Shown piece by piece: positions 19,588 through 33,969 of a stretch of DNA of 64,000 nucleotides. Positions within the stretch are counted from its first letter, which is position 1. Every line of letters begins with the position of its first letter. This stretch comes from Mesorhizobium sp. (GTDB lineage: Bacteria > Pseudomonadota > Alphaproteobacteria > Rhizobiales > Rhizobiaceae), in contig SAQR01000026.1 of NCBI GenBank assembly GCA_004020365.1, positions 1 through 64,000 on the forward strand, given 5' to 3'. The notes beneath the pieces are model-generated. The model did not search any database. It saw only the letters and a list, made by a program, of their open reading frames with translations, and was not told the origin of the DNA. A program made the translations under genes and the position numbers.

Positions 19588-19989
19588 TCAGATTGTCCAA
19601 GGGTTGAGGACCGTCACCCCGGTATCGTCGAAGCCGGCGACGTAGCGCGTAACCAGAATGAGGTCGTGGACGACCGCGGTGGCGGCGATGAGCGTGTCGG
19701 CGCTGCCTCGGGTGCGGCCAGCCGAGATGCGCCCCGACGACAACGCTACATCTTCAGTAACCGCAAGGATGCGGTCGGCATTGTCCCGCCGGAGCTCTCG
19801 CAGCCACAGATCGAGGCGCGTTGCCCGTTCGGGATCGACCTTGCGCAGCTTGACAATCCCGCGTTCGATCTCGCCGAGCGTGATGACACTGAGATTGACC
19901 GAGGCCGGCTCCACAGAAGCCAGCCAAGCGGTAGGCTTCCGCAAGCGTCGTTTCACATCCGAAACGATGTTTGTGTCGAGCAGGTACAT
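19588..19989 (-). CDS. vapC: VapC/FitB-type PIN-domain toxin
   Basis: The 133-residue PIN-domain protein is the putative RNase toxin of a type II toxin-antitoxin pair. The first three acidic residues are present: D5 (LLDTNIVSD), E40 (TLGEIERG) and D98 (GSADTLIAATA). The C-terminal signature, usually TRN-x-x-D-F, reads TRYVAGF here, so the conserved Asn and the fourth acidic position are replaced. Activity may be reduced. The ATG overlaps the antitoxin stop codon by one base, showing translational coupling. Confidence 0.9.
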   Translation of the reverse strand: MYLLDTNIVSDVKRRLRKPTAWLASVEPASVNLSVITLGEIERGIVKLRKVDPERATRLDLWLRELRRDNADRILAVTEDVALSSGRISAGRTRGSADTLIAATAVVHDLILVTRYVAGFDDTGVTVLNPWTI

Positions 19990-20243
19990 CAGAGGTCGAT
20001 GTCGCGGATCATCGTATCCGAGCGACGGTTGACCTCCTCGGCGAAATCATCATCCCAGACCGGACCGGTCAGAAGATATTCTGCCAGTGACTTCTTTTTT
20101 CCCGACAAGCGGTCATAGTCTTCGGCAGAAAGCACCACTGCCGCGCGCTCGCCACGCAGGGTCACCGTCTGCGGTCCCTCGCTGCGCGCGCGCTGAACCA
20201 CTTTGGAAAAGTTGTTTTTCGCATCTTGAAGATGCCAGTTCAT
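19989..20243 (-). CDS. Phd/YefM-type antitoxin
   Basis: The 84-residue product has the Phd/YefM N-terminal DNA-binding fold (WHLQDAKNNFSKVVQRARSEGPQTVTLRGERAAVVLSAEDYDRL). Its acidic C-terminal tail (DDDFAEEVNRRSD) is the part expected to wrap and inhibit the PIN toxin encoded immediately downstream. Such antitoxins usually repress their own promoter as a complex with the toxin. The first gene of the pair, it begins 85 bases from the end of the YggS gene on the same strand. Confidence 0.9.
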   Translation of the reverse strand: MNWHLQDAKNNFSKVVQRARSEGPQTVTLRGERAAVVLSAEDYDRLSGKKKSLAEYLLTGPVWDDDFAEEVNRRSDTMIRDIDL

Positions 20244-20327
20244 GGGTCTTGCTCCCTAGCTAGCTTGGCTAGATATAGGCCTGACGCGCCCGACTCTCGG
20301 CGAAACTACCGCTAAACGAAATGTCCG

Positions 20328-20990
20328 CTAACGGCTGCCGAAGATCGCCGAGCCAACCCTGACACTCGTTGCGCCGAAGGCGATCGCCGTTTCGTAATCG
20401 CCGGACATCCCCATCGAAAGCTTTTCGACCTCGGCCTCAAGCGCAAGTTTCTCCAGCAGCGCGAAGTGCGGACCGGGATTTTCGTCGGCCGGCGGGATGC
20501 ACATCAGGCCTTCGATTGCGAGGCCATGGACCTCGCGGCAGCGCGTAACGAAGGGTACGGCTTCGCGCGGTTCGATGCCGGCCTTTTGTGGTTCCGAGCC
20601 GGTGTTGACCTGAACATAGAGTTTTGGCGACCGGCGTTGTCTGGCGATTTCCTTGGCGAGTTCGGCTGCGATCTTCTCGCGATCGACGGTCTCGATGACG
20701 TCGAACAGTGCGACCGCTTCCTTCGCCTTGTTCGATTGCAGTGGCCCGATCAGATGCAGCTCGATGTCGGGGAAAGCTTGCTTCAGCGCCGGCCATTTGG
20801 CCTGTGCCTCCTGGACGCGGTTCTCGCCGAAGACGCGCTGCCCGGCCTCGATGACCGGGCGGATATCGCTGGCGCCAAAAGTCTTCGACACCACGACCAG
20901 CGTCACCGCGCCGGCTTGCCGTCCTGCCTCGCGCTCGGCGGCGGCGATCTTCGCCCTGACCGAGAAAAACCGTTCGACGGCGCTCGCCAT
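20328..20990 (-). CDS. YggS/PROSC family PLP homeostasis protein
   Basis: The 220-residue protein is a fold-type III PLP-binding protein lacking the second domain of alanine racemase. The PLP lysine is in LVVVSKTF, and GENRVQEAQAKW, HLIGPLQSNKAK and LSMGMSGDYETAIAFGATSVRVGSAIFG are diagnostic. It buffers free pyridoxal phosphate and affects amino acid metabolism in E. coli. Start at 20990 (MASAVERF), where homology starts. It is divergent from leuS with a 146-base shared region, an arrangement seen in other rhizobia. Confidence 0.94.
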   Translation of the reverse strand: MASAVERFFSVRAKIAAAEREAGRQAGAVTLVVVSKTFGASDIRPVIEAGQRVFGENRVQEAQAKWPALKQAFPDIELHLIGPLQSNKAKEAVALFDVIETVDREKIAAELAKEIARQRRSPKLYVQVNTGSEPQKAGIEPREAVPFVTRCREVHGLAIEGLMCIPPADENPGPHFALLEKLALEAEVEKLSMGMSGDYETAIAFGATSVRVGSAIFGSR

Positions 20991-21136
20991 GCCTATATCC
21001 TGACTCTGGTTTTTGTCCTGGCCGGGGCGTCGCAGTTGACGGGTCCGGCAATCCATGGTGAACACCGCGACGACATTTCCTGAGCCGCCGGGCATGTCCG
21101 GCTGTTCGCGCATGCTTTTTAAGTGAAAAACACCCG

Positions 21137-23747
<2,611 letters not shown>

Positions 23748-23761
<14 letters not shown>

Positions 23762-24335
23762 TCCGAGTAAGACAGAAGTGACGCATTTGCTGCGCCGTGC
23801 CGCGCTGTATGGGCTGGTCGCTTCAGTTGCGCTGGTTTCGGCCTGCACGGTGCGCCCGCTCTATTCGAGCGCGCCGCTGTCGGCCGGCTCGCAAGCTGGC
23901 GCTGCCGCCGAACTCGGGTCCATCTCGGTCAAGCCGGTCAACACCCGCTACGCCCAGCAGGTCCGCAACAATCTGATCTTCGCGCTCGGCCAGGGTGCGG
24001 GCGAGCCGGCGTCGCCCGTCTATTCGCTCGATCTCGGCGTTACCGAACTTGTCGAATCGGCTGCAACCGTGCAGGTCACGACCGATGACGACGAGCCAAC
24101 GGCGGGCACTGTGACATTGACCGCGAACTATGTGCTGACCGACGCCAAGACCGGCACGACCATCGCGACCGGCAGGCGCTCGATAGCGTCGTCCTTCGAC
24201 CGGCCCCGTCAGGAATTTGCCTCCTACCGGGCGCAAATCGACGCCGAAAACCGCGCGGCGCGCGAACTGGCGGACCTGCTGCGCCTGTCGATTGCCCAGG
24301 ATCTGGTCAAGCACGGCAAGGCGGTGGCGGGTTAG
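23748..24335 (+). CDS. lptE: LPS-assembly lipoprotein LptE
   Basis: The 195-residue product has an N-terminal signal with a lipobox ending in SAC ([12 protein letters not shown]), a typical LptE beginning, and the conserved stretch about residues 50-110 ([20 protein letters not shown]). LptE plugs the outer-membrane LptD barrel and helps insert lipopolysaccharide. It starts inside the end of leuS. In many rhizobia holA follows lptE, but here only a repeat and the convergent fsa gene follow. Confidence 0.9.
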
Positions 24336-24423
24336 AGCCTCGACACGGCGATTTTGATAGGCTGGAAGCTGTAGGCAGCGATTGTCGATCGCTACTGTCA
24401 ATGAAAGCTGCAGCGATCCTTCC

Positions 24424-24473
24424 CACCCCCCTCTGCCCTGCCGGGCATCTCCCCGCAAGGGGGAGATCGGCAG
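24424..24473. repeat. CTCTGCCC-type dispersed repeat, copy 1
   Basis: The sequence CCCCTCTGCCCTGCCGGGCA is followed by a TCTCCCC-GCAA-GGGGGAGA hairpin. Copies of the same element lie at 60591-60641 and, inverted, at 60703-60749. It sits between the convergent lptE and fsa genes. Confidence 0.85.
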
Positions 24474-24535
24474 CTTCACTGGCGGCTCCAAACTGACAGC
24501 CGTTGTAGACGGGGCAAAAGCCGATCTTCTTGATT

Positions 24536-25189
24536 TCAGCCGATTGTCTGACCAGTCTTGGCCCAGTCGGCGAGGAACTGCTCCAGGCCCTTGTCGGTCA
24601 GCGGGTGCTTGACCAGCGCCTTCAGCGTCGCCGGCGGCGCGGTGATGACGTCGGCGCCGATCAGGGCGGCCTGCTTGACGTGGTTCACCGTGCGCACCGA
24701 GGCGGTCAGGATTTCGGTCTGGAAATCATAATTGTCGTAGATGGTGCGGATGTCCGAGATCAGTTCCATGCCGTCCCAGCCGCTGTCGTCGATGCGGCCG
24801 ACGAACGGCGAGATGAAGGAGGCGCCGGCCTTGGCGGCGAGCAGCGCCTGGGTGGCCGAGAAGCACAGTGTGACATTGACCATGCGGCCGTCCGAGCGGA
24901 TGTCCTTGCAGGCCCTCAGGCCGTCCAGCGTCAGCGGCACCTTGATGCAGACATTGTCGGCGATCCTGGCCAGGATGTTGGCCTCGGCCATCATGTCCTT
25001 GTATTCGGTGGCGACGACTTCGGCCGAGACCGGGCCCCTGACGATCTCGCAGATCTCTCGTGTGACGTCGGCGATCTTGCCGCCGGATTTGAGGATCAGC
25101 GAGGGATTGGTGGTGACGCCGTCGAGCAGCCCCAGATCGTTCAGCTCACGGATTTCCTTGACATCGGCGGTGTCGACAAAAAATTTCAT
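24536..25189 (-). CDS. fsa: Fructose-6-phosphate aldolase / small transaldolase
   Basis: The 217-residue protein belongs to the short transaldolase subfamily (FSA/TalC). The Schiff-base lysine is K83 in [29 protein letters not shown] and [14 protein letters not shown] are characteristic. It may act as fructose-6-phosphate aldolase or as transaldolase in the pentose phosphate pathway; sequence alone does not decide. AGGAGACCGTC precedes the ATG. Divergent from priA, with repeats in the gap. Confidence 0.93.
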   Translation of the reverse strand: MKFFVDTADVKEIRELNDLGLLDGVTTNPSLILKSGGKIADVTREICEIVRGPVSAEVVATEYKDMMAEANILARIADNVCIKVPLTLDGLRACKDIRSDGRMVNVTLCFSATQALLAAKAGASFISPFVGRIDDSGWDGMELISDIRTIYDNYDFQTEILTASVRTVNHVKQAALIGADVITAPPATLKALVKHPLTDKGLEQFLADWAKTGQTIG

Positions 25190-25213
25190 GACGGTCTCCT
25201 GAAGATTTTTATC

Positions 25214-25256
25214 GCATCGGCCCGAAAATCGAATCGATTTTCGGAAAGCACGATGC
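25214..25256. repeat. Palindromic intergenic repeat GCATCG...CGATGC
   Basis: Nested inverted repeats: outer GCATCG/CGATGC (25214-25219, 25251-25256) and inner CCGAAAATCG/CGATTTTCGG. The motif resembles a very common rhizobial palindromic element. It lies in the fsa/priA intergenic region. Confidence 0.65.
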
Positions 25257-25269
25257 GAGGTTTAAAGTT

Positions 25270-25313
25270 CTAGAGCGTACTTCGTGTGTCCGGATGGACG
25301 CACGTCGCTCTAG
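25270..25313. repeat. Rhizobial palindromic repeat CTAGAGCG...CGCTCTAG
   Basis: Outer arms CTAGAG/CTCTAG enclose GTGTGTCC-GGAT-GGACGCAC. It belongs to the same family as the element at 9914-9963 and is separated from the preceding palindrome by 13 bases. The pair covers much of the fsa/priA promoter region. Confidence 0.65.
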
Positions 25314-25378
25314 TGCGTGTCATGCACATTTGGGGTCGGACTTTGATCTAGACGAAAGTCGGGGCAAGGTCACGCCTC

Positions 25379-27562
25379 ATGATGGAAGATTCGCCCTTTG
25401 TCACGGCCGCACCGGTGCTGGTGCCGATGCCCGCCGAGCGGCCCTACACCTATGCGGTGCCCGCCGGCATGCGTGTGGTGCCGGGCTCGATCGTGCGGGT
25501 GCCGCTCGGTCCGCGCCAGGTCGCCGGCATCGTCTGGGACGGCGCCGTCGAAAAGGTCGATGCCAAAAAACTGCGCCCGATCGAGCAGGTCTTCGACTGC
25601 CCGCCGATCGACTGCGCCATGCGCCGCTTCGTCGACTGGATCGCGCAATACACGCTGTCGCCGCCCGGCATGGTGGCGCGCATGCTGCTGCGGGCGCCGG
25701 AGGCCTTCGACCCGGAACCGTGGATCGAAGGCCTGCAACGCACCCTCGCCGAACCCGACCGGATGACGGATGCGAGGATGCGGGTGCTGGAGACAGCCGA
25801 AGGCGGGCTCGCCTGGACGCGGTCCGGGCTGGCGCATGCGGCCGGCGTGTCGTCGACGGTTATCGACGGGCTGAAGGCGCAGGGCGTGTTCGAGACGGTC
25901 ATGATCCCGCCGCGACCGGTGGTCGCAGCACCCGACCCAGGCTACGCCCAGCCATCGCTGATGCCGGACCAGAGCGATGCGGCCGAGATGCTGCGCAGCA
26001 ATGTCGCGGCCGGCGCATTCGGCGTCACGCTGCTCGACGGGGTGACCGGATCGGGCAAGACCGAGGTCTATTTCGAGGCTGTGGCGGCGGCGCTCGACCG
26101 CGGCAAGCAGGTGCTGATCCTGCTGCCGGAGATCGCGCTCACCCACGCCTTCCTCGAGCGCTTCCAGGAACGGTTCGGCGCCAAGCCGGCGGAATGGCAT
26201 TCGGACCTGCCGCCAAGGATGCGCGAGCGTGTCTGGCGGCAGGTGGCGGAAGGTGGGGTGCGCGTCGTTGCCGGCGCGCGCTCGGCGCTGTTTTTGCCGT
26301 TCAGCGAGCTTGGGCTGATCGTCGTCGACGAGGAGCACGACCCCGCCTACAAGCAGGAAGACCGCGTCTTCTACAATGCCCGCGATATGGCGGTGGTGCG
26401 CGGCCACATCGGCGGCTTTCCGGTCGTGCTCGCCTCGGCGACACCGTCGGTCGAAAGCCGGGTCAATGCGAGCCAGGGCCGCTATAGCAGGGCGGTGCTT
26501 TCGGCGCGCTTTGCCGAGGCGGCGCTTCCCGACCTGAAGACGATCGACATGCGCCGCGCCCCGCCGGCACGCGGCAGCTTCCTGTCGCCGGTGCTGCTTG
26601 ACCATATGCGCCAGACGCTGGAGAAGGAGGAACAATCGCTGCTGTTCCTCAACCGGCGCGGCTATGCGCCGCTGACGCTGTGCCGGGTCTGCGGCCATCG
26701 CTTCGGCTGCCCGGTCTGCTCAGCCTGGCTGGTCGAGCACCGCTTTCGCGGCCAACTCGTCTGCCACCATTGCGGGCACAATGAGCGGCGGCCCGAGGCC
26801 TGCCCGGAATGCGGCACGCTCGACCATCTGGTCGCCTGCGGGCCGGGCGTCGAGCGCATCGCCGAAGAGGTCGTCGGGCATTTCCCCGACGCCCGCACCA
26901 TAGTCCTGTCGTCCGACCTGATGGGCGGCGTGCGGCGGCTGAGGCTGGAGCTTGAAGCCATCGCCAAGGGCGAAGCCGACATCGTCATCGGCACGCAGCT
27001 TGTCGCCAAGGGCCACAATTTCCCTGACATGACCCTGGTCGGCGTGGTCGACGCCGATCTCGGCCTGGCCAATGGCGATCCGCGCGCCGCCGAGCGCACC
27101 TTCCAGCTGCTCAGCCAGGTGACTGGCCGCGCCGGCCGCACCGGCAAGAAGAGCCTAGGTCTGCTGCAGACCTTCCAGCCCGACCACCCGGTGATGCGGG
27201 CGATCGTCTCCGGCGACGCCGAGGCTTTTTACGAGCGCGAGATCTCCGAGCGCGAGCGGGCGATGCTGCCGCCTTTCGGCCGGCTCGCCGGCGTCATCGT
27301 CAGTGCGGCGACGCGGGCGGAAGCGGAGGGCCATGCGCGAGGTTTGCGGCGCGCCGCACCTCAGGCCGCCGACCTGTTCGTGCTCGGCCCGGCCGAGGCG
27401 CCGCTGTCGCTGATCGGCGGCCGCCACCGCTTTCGCCTGCTGATCCAGGGAGAGCGGCGCGCCGACATGCAGGGGTTCATTCGCACTATGCTGGCCGAGG
27501 GACCGAAGCTACGGGGCTCGGTGCGCGTGCAGGTCGACATCGACCCGCAGAGCTTTTTGTGA
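25379..27562 (+). CDS. priA: Primosomal replication restart helicase PriA
   Basis: The 727-residue superfamily 2 helicase restarts stalled replication forks. The N-terminal DNA-binding region is followed by Walker A GVTGSGKTE (about 221-229), Walker B DEEH, and eight zinc-binding cysteines (CRVCGHRFGCPVC and CHHCGH...CPEC). Later motifs include IGTQLVAKGHNFPDMTLVGVVDAD and SQVTGRAGR. ATG 25379 is used; ATG 25382 is an alternative. All motifs are intact. In rhizobia priA often lies near the atp operon, as here. Confidence 0.96.
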   Translation: MMEDSPFVTAAPVLVPMPAERPYTYAVPAGMRVVPGSIVRVPLGPRQVAGIVWDGAVEKVDAKKLRPIEQVFDCPPIDCAMRRFVDWIAQYTLSPPGMVARMLLRAPEAFDPEPWIEGLQRTLAEPDRMTDARMRVLETAEGGLAWTRSGLAHAAGVSSTVIDGLKAQGVFETVMIPPRPVVAAPDPGYAQPSLMPDQSDAAEMLRSNVAAGAFGVTLLDGVTGSGKTEVYFEAVAAALDRGKQVLILLPEIALTHAFLERFQERFGAKPAEWHSDLPPRMRERVWRQVAEGGVRVVAGARSALFLPFSELGLIVVDEEHDPAYKQEDRVFYNARDMAVVRGHIGGFPVVLASATPSVESRVNASQGRYSRAVLSARFAEAALPDLKTIDMRRAPPARGSFLSPVLLDHMRQTLEKEEQSLLFLNRRGYAPLTLCRVCGHRFGCPVCSAWLVEHRFRGQLVCHHCGHNERRPEACPECGTLDHLVACGPGVERIAEEVVGHFPDARTIVLSSDLMGGVRRLRLELEAIAKGEADIVIGTQLVAKGHNFPDMTLVGVVDADLGLANGDPRAAERTFQLLSQVTGRAGRTGKKSLGLLQTFQPDHPVMRAIVSGDAEAFYEREISERERAMLPPFGRLAGVIVSAATRAEAEGHARGLRRAAPQAADLFVLGPAEAPLSLIGGRHRFRLLIQGERRADMQGFIRTMLAEGPKLRGSVRVQVDIDPQSFL

Positions 27563-27571
27563 GGTGTCGAA

Positions 27572-27932
27572 TTATGCTTCCGAGGCGCATTCGGTGAATG
27601 GGTTCAGGTAAGGCACGTCGAGAATTGCGAAATGCCGGGTGTTGGCCGTCAAAACTGACAGGCCGTTCAAATGGGCGGTGACATCCGCCAGACCCGGATT
27701 GGCGCCTCTGGCGATAGTGGCGTCTTCCAGTTTTCTGGCTTCTCGCGCGATTGCCAAATCGATCGGAAGGATGCGCTGGTTGAACTCTACGAGCAACCTT
27801 TCGAACCACTCATTGATGCGCTCCGCCCTCGGGCTTGCCGTGCTTGGTGATGACCGTGGGCTCGCCGTTCTCGGCAGCCTCCACGAGCGCGGAAAGGCTG
27901 GCCTTTGCCTCGCGTAGTTGCATCGTCTTCAT
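27572..27932 (-). pseudogene. Collapsed Phd-PIN toxin-antitoxin locus
   Basis: Read leftward, an ATG at 27932 begins a 40-codon Phd-type antitoxin start (MKTMQLREAKASLSALVEAA, then VITKHGKP) that ends in a TGA at 27810-27812. In the next frame the sequence continues SPRAERINEWFERL and then the C-terminal half of a PIN toxin (RILPIDLAIAREA, LADVTAHL, VLTANTRHF, PYLNPF) to 27572. The antitoxin C-terminus, toxin start and toxin N-terminal half are missing, so one deletion joined the two genes out of frame. The remnant should not make a working toxin or antitoxin. Confidence 0.8.
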
Positions 27933-28142
27933 GCGCCGAACCCCTTGTGGTTTCATAATCTAGGAATTGCGAAAAAAACAGCCCATCGTGTAACGTCCCG
28001 TTAGCCCGGTCGAGGCAGCGGTCGCGGTCGAATTCCGCTGGGCTGATGCGCTTTGCGCAAATCGCCGACGCCTATCTGGCGCATGTCTCTTGGTTCGCTA
28101 GAATGCCCGAAATTTCGAAACAGCCATTTGCGAGGGGACAGT
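27933..28142. other. Intergenic region before the small membrane protein gene
   Basis: Apart from the antitoxin promoter remnant at the left edge, I see no gene or recognisable motif. The block 27563-28142 as a whole therefore holds the collapsed toxin-antitoxin locus and non-coding sequence. Confidence 0.4.
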
Positions 28143-28538
28143 ATGGAATTTGCGTTTCCATGGCCGATGAGCCAGGGCGAGTGGCTCGCGTGGTCGAGCG
28201 CCGTCGTGACCTTGCTGTTCGGCTTGCTGCTGTTCCTGGCGCCAGGCCTAGGCTTCCGCATTCTCAGGCTGCAGGTCAAGCCGGAAAAGGCGGCGGCGAT
28301 CGCCGAAGGGCGCGGCCGGATGTCGGGTTTTTATCTCGGCGTCGGCCTGTGCTGCGTTCTGCTGGCGCAACCGCTGCTCTACATGGCGCTTGGCTTTTCC
28401 TGGCTGTTCACCGCCTTCGGCCGCCTGCTGTCGATGATGTCGGATGGCGCCAACACACCCTTCAATTGGGTTTCCATCGTGGTGGAACTGGTGCTGGCGG
28501 CGCTGCCGCTTGCCTTCGCGTTCGGCTTTGTGCCTTGA
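28143..28538 (+). CDS. Small membrane protein of a conserved rhizobial family
   Basis: The 131-residue product has four predicted membrane segments: about 18-38, 65-88, 88-105 and 108-130 (WSSAVVTLLFGLLLFLAPGL, VGLCCVLLAQPLLYMALGF and VVELVLAALPLAFAFGF). I associate this family with proteins annotated in rhizobia as AGROH133_08824-type phage infection proteins; that name is from memory and says little about function. GAGGGGACAGT precedes the ATG at 28143. A GC hairpin (28558-28581) follows the stop. It is upstream of atpH but probably a separate unit. Confidence 0.7.
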   Translation: MEFAFPWPMSQGEWLAWSSAVVTLLFGLLLFLAPGLGFRILRLQVKPEKAAAIAEGRGRMSGFYLGVGLCCVLLAQPLLYMALGFSWLFTAFGRLLSMMSDGANTPFNWVSIVVELVLAALPLAFAFGFVP

Positions 28539-28784
28539 ATCAAAGGCTAATTCGGAACCGGCGGTCGAACCGCGCCGCCGGATGCGACAATAGTGCCTGA
28601 AAACCATGCGGGGCGACGCATTGCGGTCTTAAAATGCCTGTGCTAGACGGCAATCGACTTTCGGCCGGGGATAGTGGAAGCCGCGTCTCCGTGCTTGGAA
28701 AAATGCAGTAAGGTCAAAGATTTAGCCAGAGTTTTTGCTCGCGCCAATAATCTGCGGCCTGTCAGACAAGAGAAAAGACGGTCC

Positions 28785-29344
28785 GTGGCCCAATCGTCAT
28801 CGCCAATCTCAGGTGTCGCAGAGCGCTATGCGGGTTCGCTGTTCGAGCTTGCGCTCCACGCGAATTCGGTCGCCCAGGTCGAGGTCGACCTCAACAGTTT
28901 TGCAGCGATGCTCGAAGGCAGTGCGGATCTGACCCGTCTGATCAATAGCCCGGTGTTTTCCAGCGAGGACCAGGCCAAGGCCATTGCGGCGATCGCCGAC
29001 AAGGCAGGGATCACCGGCCTCACCGGCAATTTCCTGCGCGTCGTCGCACAGAACCGCCGGCTGTTCGCCATCCCTGGCATGATCAAGGCATTCCGCCAGA
29101 TCGCAGCCGAGCATCGTGGCGAAACCGCCGCTGAAGTGACCTCGGCGCATGTGCTGACCGACGCCCAGCAAACCGAGCTGAAGGCGGCGCTGAAAAGCGT
29201 TGCCGGCAAGGATGTCGCGATCACCGTGACCGTCGATCCGTCGCTGCTCGGCGGGCTGGTGGTCAAGATTGGCTCGCGCCAGATCGATACGTCGCTCAAA
29301 ACTAAACTCAATTCGCTCAAGCTTGCACTGAAAGAGGTCGGCTG

Positions 29345-29345
<1 letters not shown>
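28785..29345 (+). CDS. atpH: F1 ATP synthase delta subunit
   Basis: The 186-residue delta subunit (OSCP homolog) connects F1 alpha to the F0 peripheral stalk. The family pattern is clear: [16 protein letters not shown] at the N-terminus and [26 protein letters not shown] at the C-terminus. The start is a GTG at 28785 just before AQSSSPISG; in-frame codons upstream lack homology. First gene of atpHAGDC, its stop overlaps the atpA start by one base. F0 genes are not here, as is usual for this order. Confidence 0.95.
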
Positions 29346-30874
<1,529 letters not shown>

Positions 30875-30907
30875 ACGAAGCCGGACGGACGGGATCAGGT
30901 TTGAAGC

Positions 30908-31792
30908 ATGCCTTCATTAAAAGACCTTCGTAACCGTATCGCCTCGGTCAAGGCGACGCAGAAGATCACCAAGGCGATGCAGATGGTCGCCGCGGCGAAG
31001 CTGCGCCGCGCGCAGGAGGCGGCGGAAGCCGCGCGCCCCTATTCGGAGCGCATGGGCGCGGTGCTGGCCAACATCACCCAGGCGATCGGCGGCGGCGGCG
31101 AGGCCCCGGCGCTGATGACCGGCACCGGCAAGGACGACGTGCATCTGCTCGTCGTCTGCACCGCCGAGCGTGGTCTGTGCGGCGGCTTCAATTCACAGAT
31201 CGCGCGCCTTGCCCGCGACCACATCCGCAAGCTTCTGGCCGACGGCAAGCAAGTCAAGATCATCTGCGTCGGCAAGAAGGGGTTCGACATCCTGCGTCGC
31301 GACCACGCGGCGCTGATCCTCGAGCGTGTCGACTTGCGCGAAGTGAAGACGCTCGGCTTCGTCAATGCCGACGCGATTGCCAAGAAAGTCATCCAACTCT
31401 TCAACGAGGGTGGCTTCGACATCTGCACGCTGTTCTATTCGCAGTTCAAGTCGGTGATCAGCCAGGTTCCGACGACCCAGCAGATCATTCCGGCAGGCGT
31501 GGCTTCCGCTGCCGCAGAGGCGACGGACGGCGGCAATGCCGTCTATGAATACGAGCCGGAGCCGGGCGAAATCCTCTCCGACCTCATTCCGCGCAACATC
31601 TCCGTCCAGGTTTTCCGCGCTCTGCTCGAAAACGCGGCCGGCGAGATGGGTGCCAAGATGAGCGCCATGGACAATGCGACGCGCAATGCCGGCGACATGA
31701 TCAACAAATTGTCGATCACCTACAACCGCCAGCGGCAGGCGCAGATCACCAAGGAACTGATCGAAATCATTTCGGGCGCCGAGGCGCTCTAG
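30908..31792 (+). CDS. atpG: F1 ATP synthase gamma subunit
   Basis: The 294-residue gamma subunit is the central rotor shaft. The conserved N-terminal helix ([23 protein letters not shown]) and the C-terminal helix ([18 protein letters not shown]) define it. The gap to atpD is 72 bases and contains a perfect hairpin. Confidence 0.97.
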   Translation: MPSLKDLRNRIASVKATQKITKAMQMVAAAKLRRAQEAAEAARPYSERMGAVLANITQAIGGGGEAPALMTGTGKDDVHLLVVCTAERGLCGGFNSQIARLARDHIRKLLADGKQVKIICVGKKGFDILRRDHAALILERVDLREVKTLGFVNADAIAKKVIQLFNEGGFDICTLFYSQFKSVISQVPTTQQIIPAGVASAAAEATDGGNAVYEYEPEPGEILSDLIPRNISVQVFRALLENAAGEMGAKMSAMDNATRNAGDMINKLSITYNRQRQAQITKELIEIISGAEAL

Positions 31793-33448
<1,656 letters not shown>

Positions 33449-33452
33449 AGAA

Positions 33453-33536
33453 GCGAATAGCGAATAGGGAGTAGCGAATAGGGGCGATGTGAGCCGAGCG
33501 TTTTTGTCTATTCGCTACTCACTACTCGCTACTCGC
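33453..33536. repeat. Large inverted repeat inside the atp operon
   Basis: The left arm (33453-33481) is built from GCGAATAGCGAATAG-GGAGTAGCGAATAG; the right arm (33508-33536) is its reverse complement at about 26 of 29 positions. The arms are themselves short tandem repeats of AGCGA(A/G)T. The loop includes TTTTT. It fills the space between atpD and atpC and would form a long hairpin in the operon mRNA. Confidence 0.85.
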
Positions 33537-33546
33537 TAAATTGATC

Positions 33547-33954
33547 ATGCCTGAAGCTTTCAAATTCGAACTGGTCTCGCCGGAGCGCCTGCTGGTTTCT
33601 GAGCAGGTCGAATCCGTCGTCATTCCGGGCGCCGAAGGCGAAATGACCGTCATGGCCCATCACGCGCCGGTCATGACCACGATCAAGCCGGGCGTCGTCA
33701 CGGTGAAGACCGCGGAAGGCAAGGCAGAGCGCTACGTCGTGTTCGGCGGCTTCGCCGACATCGTTCCGGCCGGCTGCACATTGCTGGCCGAATCGGCGGT
33801 AGCCGTCGGCGACATCGACCGCGCCGATCTTGCCCGCCGCATCCAGGAAGCCAGGGAAGACGTCGCCGACGCCAAGGACGATGAGACCCGCAGCAAGGCC
33901 GAGCAGTTCCTTAGCCAGCTCACCACACTCGAAGGCGCGATTTTGCCGGCATAG
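33547..33954 (+). CDS. atpC: F1 ATP synthase epsilon subunit
   Basis: The 135-residue epsilon subunit couples the rotor and inhibits ATP hydrolysis. The N-terminal beta-sandwich (FKFELVSPERLL, VVIPGAEGEMTVMAHHAPVM) and C-terminal helical hairpin (DRADLARRIQEAREDVADA) are normal. The ATG at 33547 is preferred over an in-frame TTG at 33541. The upstream hairpin replaces the usual short spacer, so the ribosome-binding site must lie within the last few bases of the repeat; no strong one is visible. Confidence 0.96.
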   Translation: MPEAFKFELVSPERLLVSEQVESVVIPGAEGEMTVMAHHAPVMTTIKPGVVTVKTAEGKAERYVVFGGFADIVPAGCTLLAESAVAVGDIDRADLARRIQEAREDVADAKDDETRSKAEQFLSQLTTLEGAILPA

Positions 33955-33969
33955 AGGGCGGGGCGCGCA

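Noticed and set aside
33453-33536. CRISPR-like array from short tandem units between atpD and atpC
   Set aside because: Units are about 7-15 bases without unique spacers, arranged as an inverted repeat; no cas genes are present.
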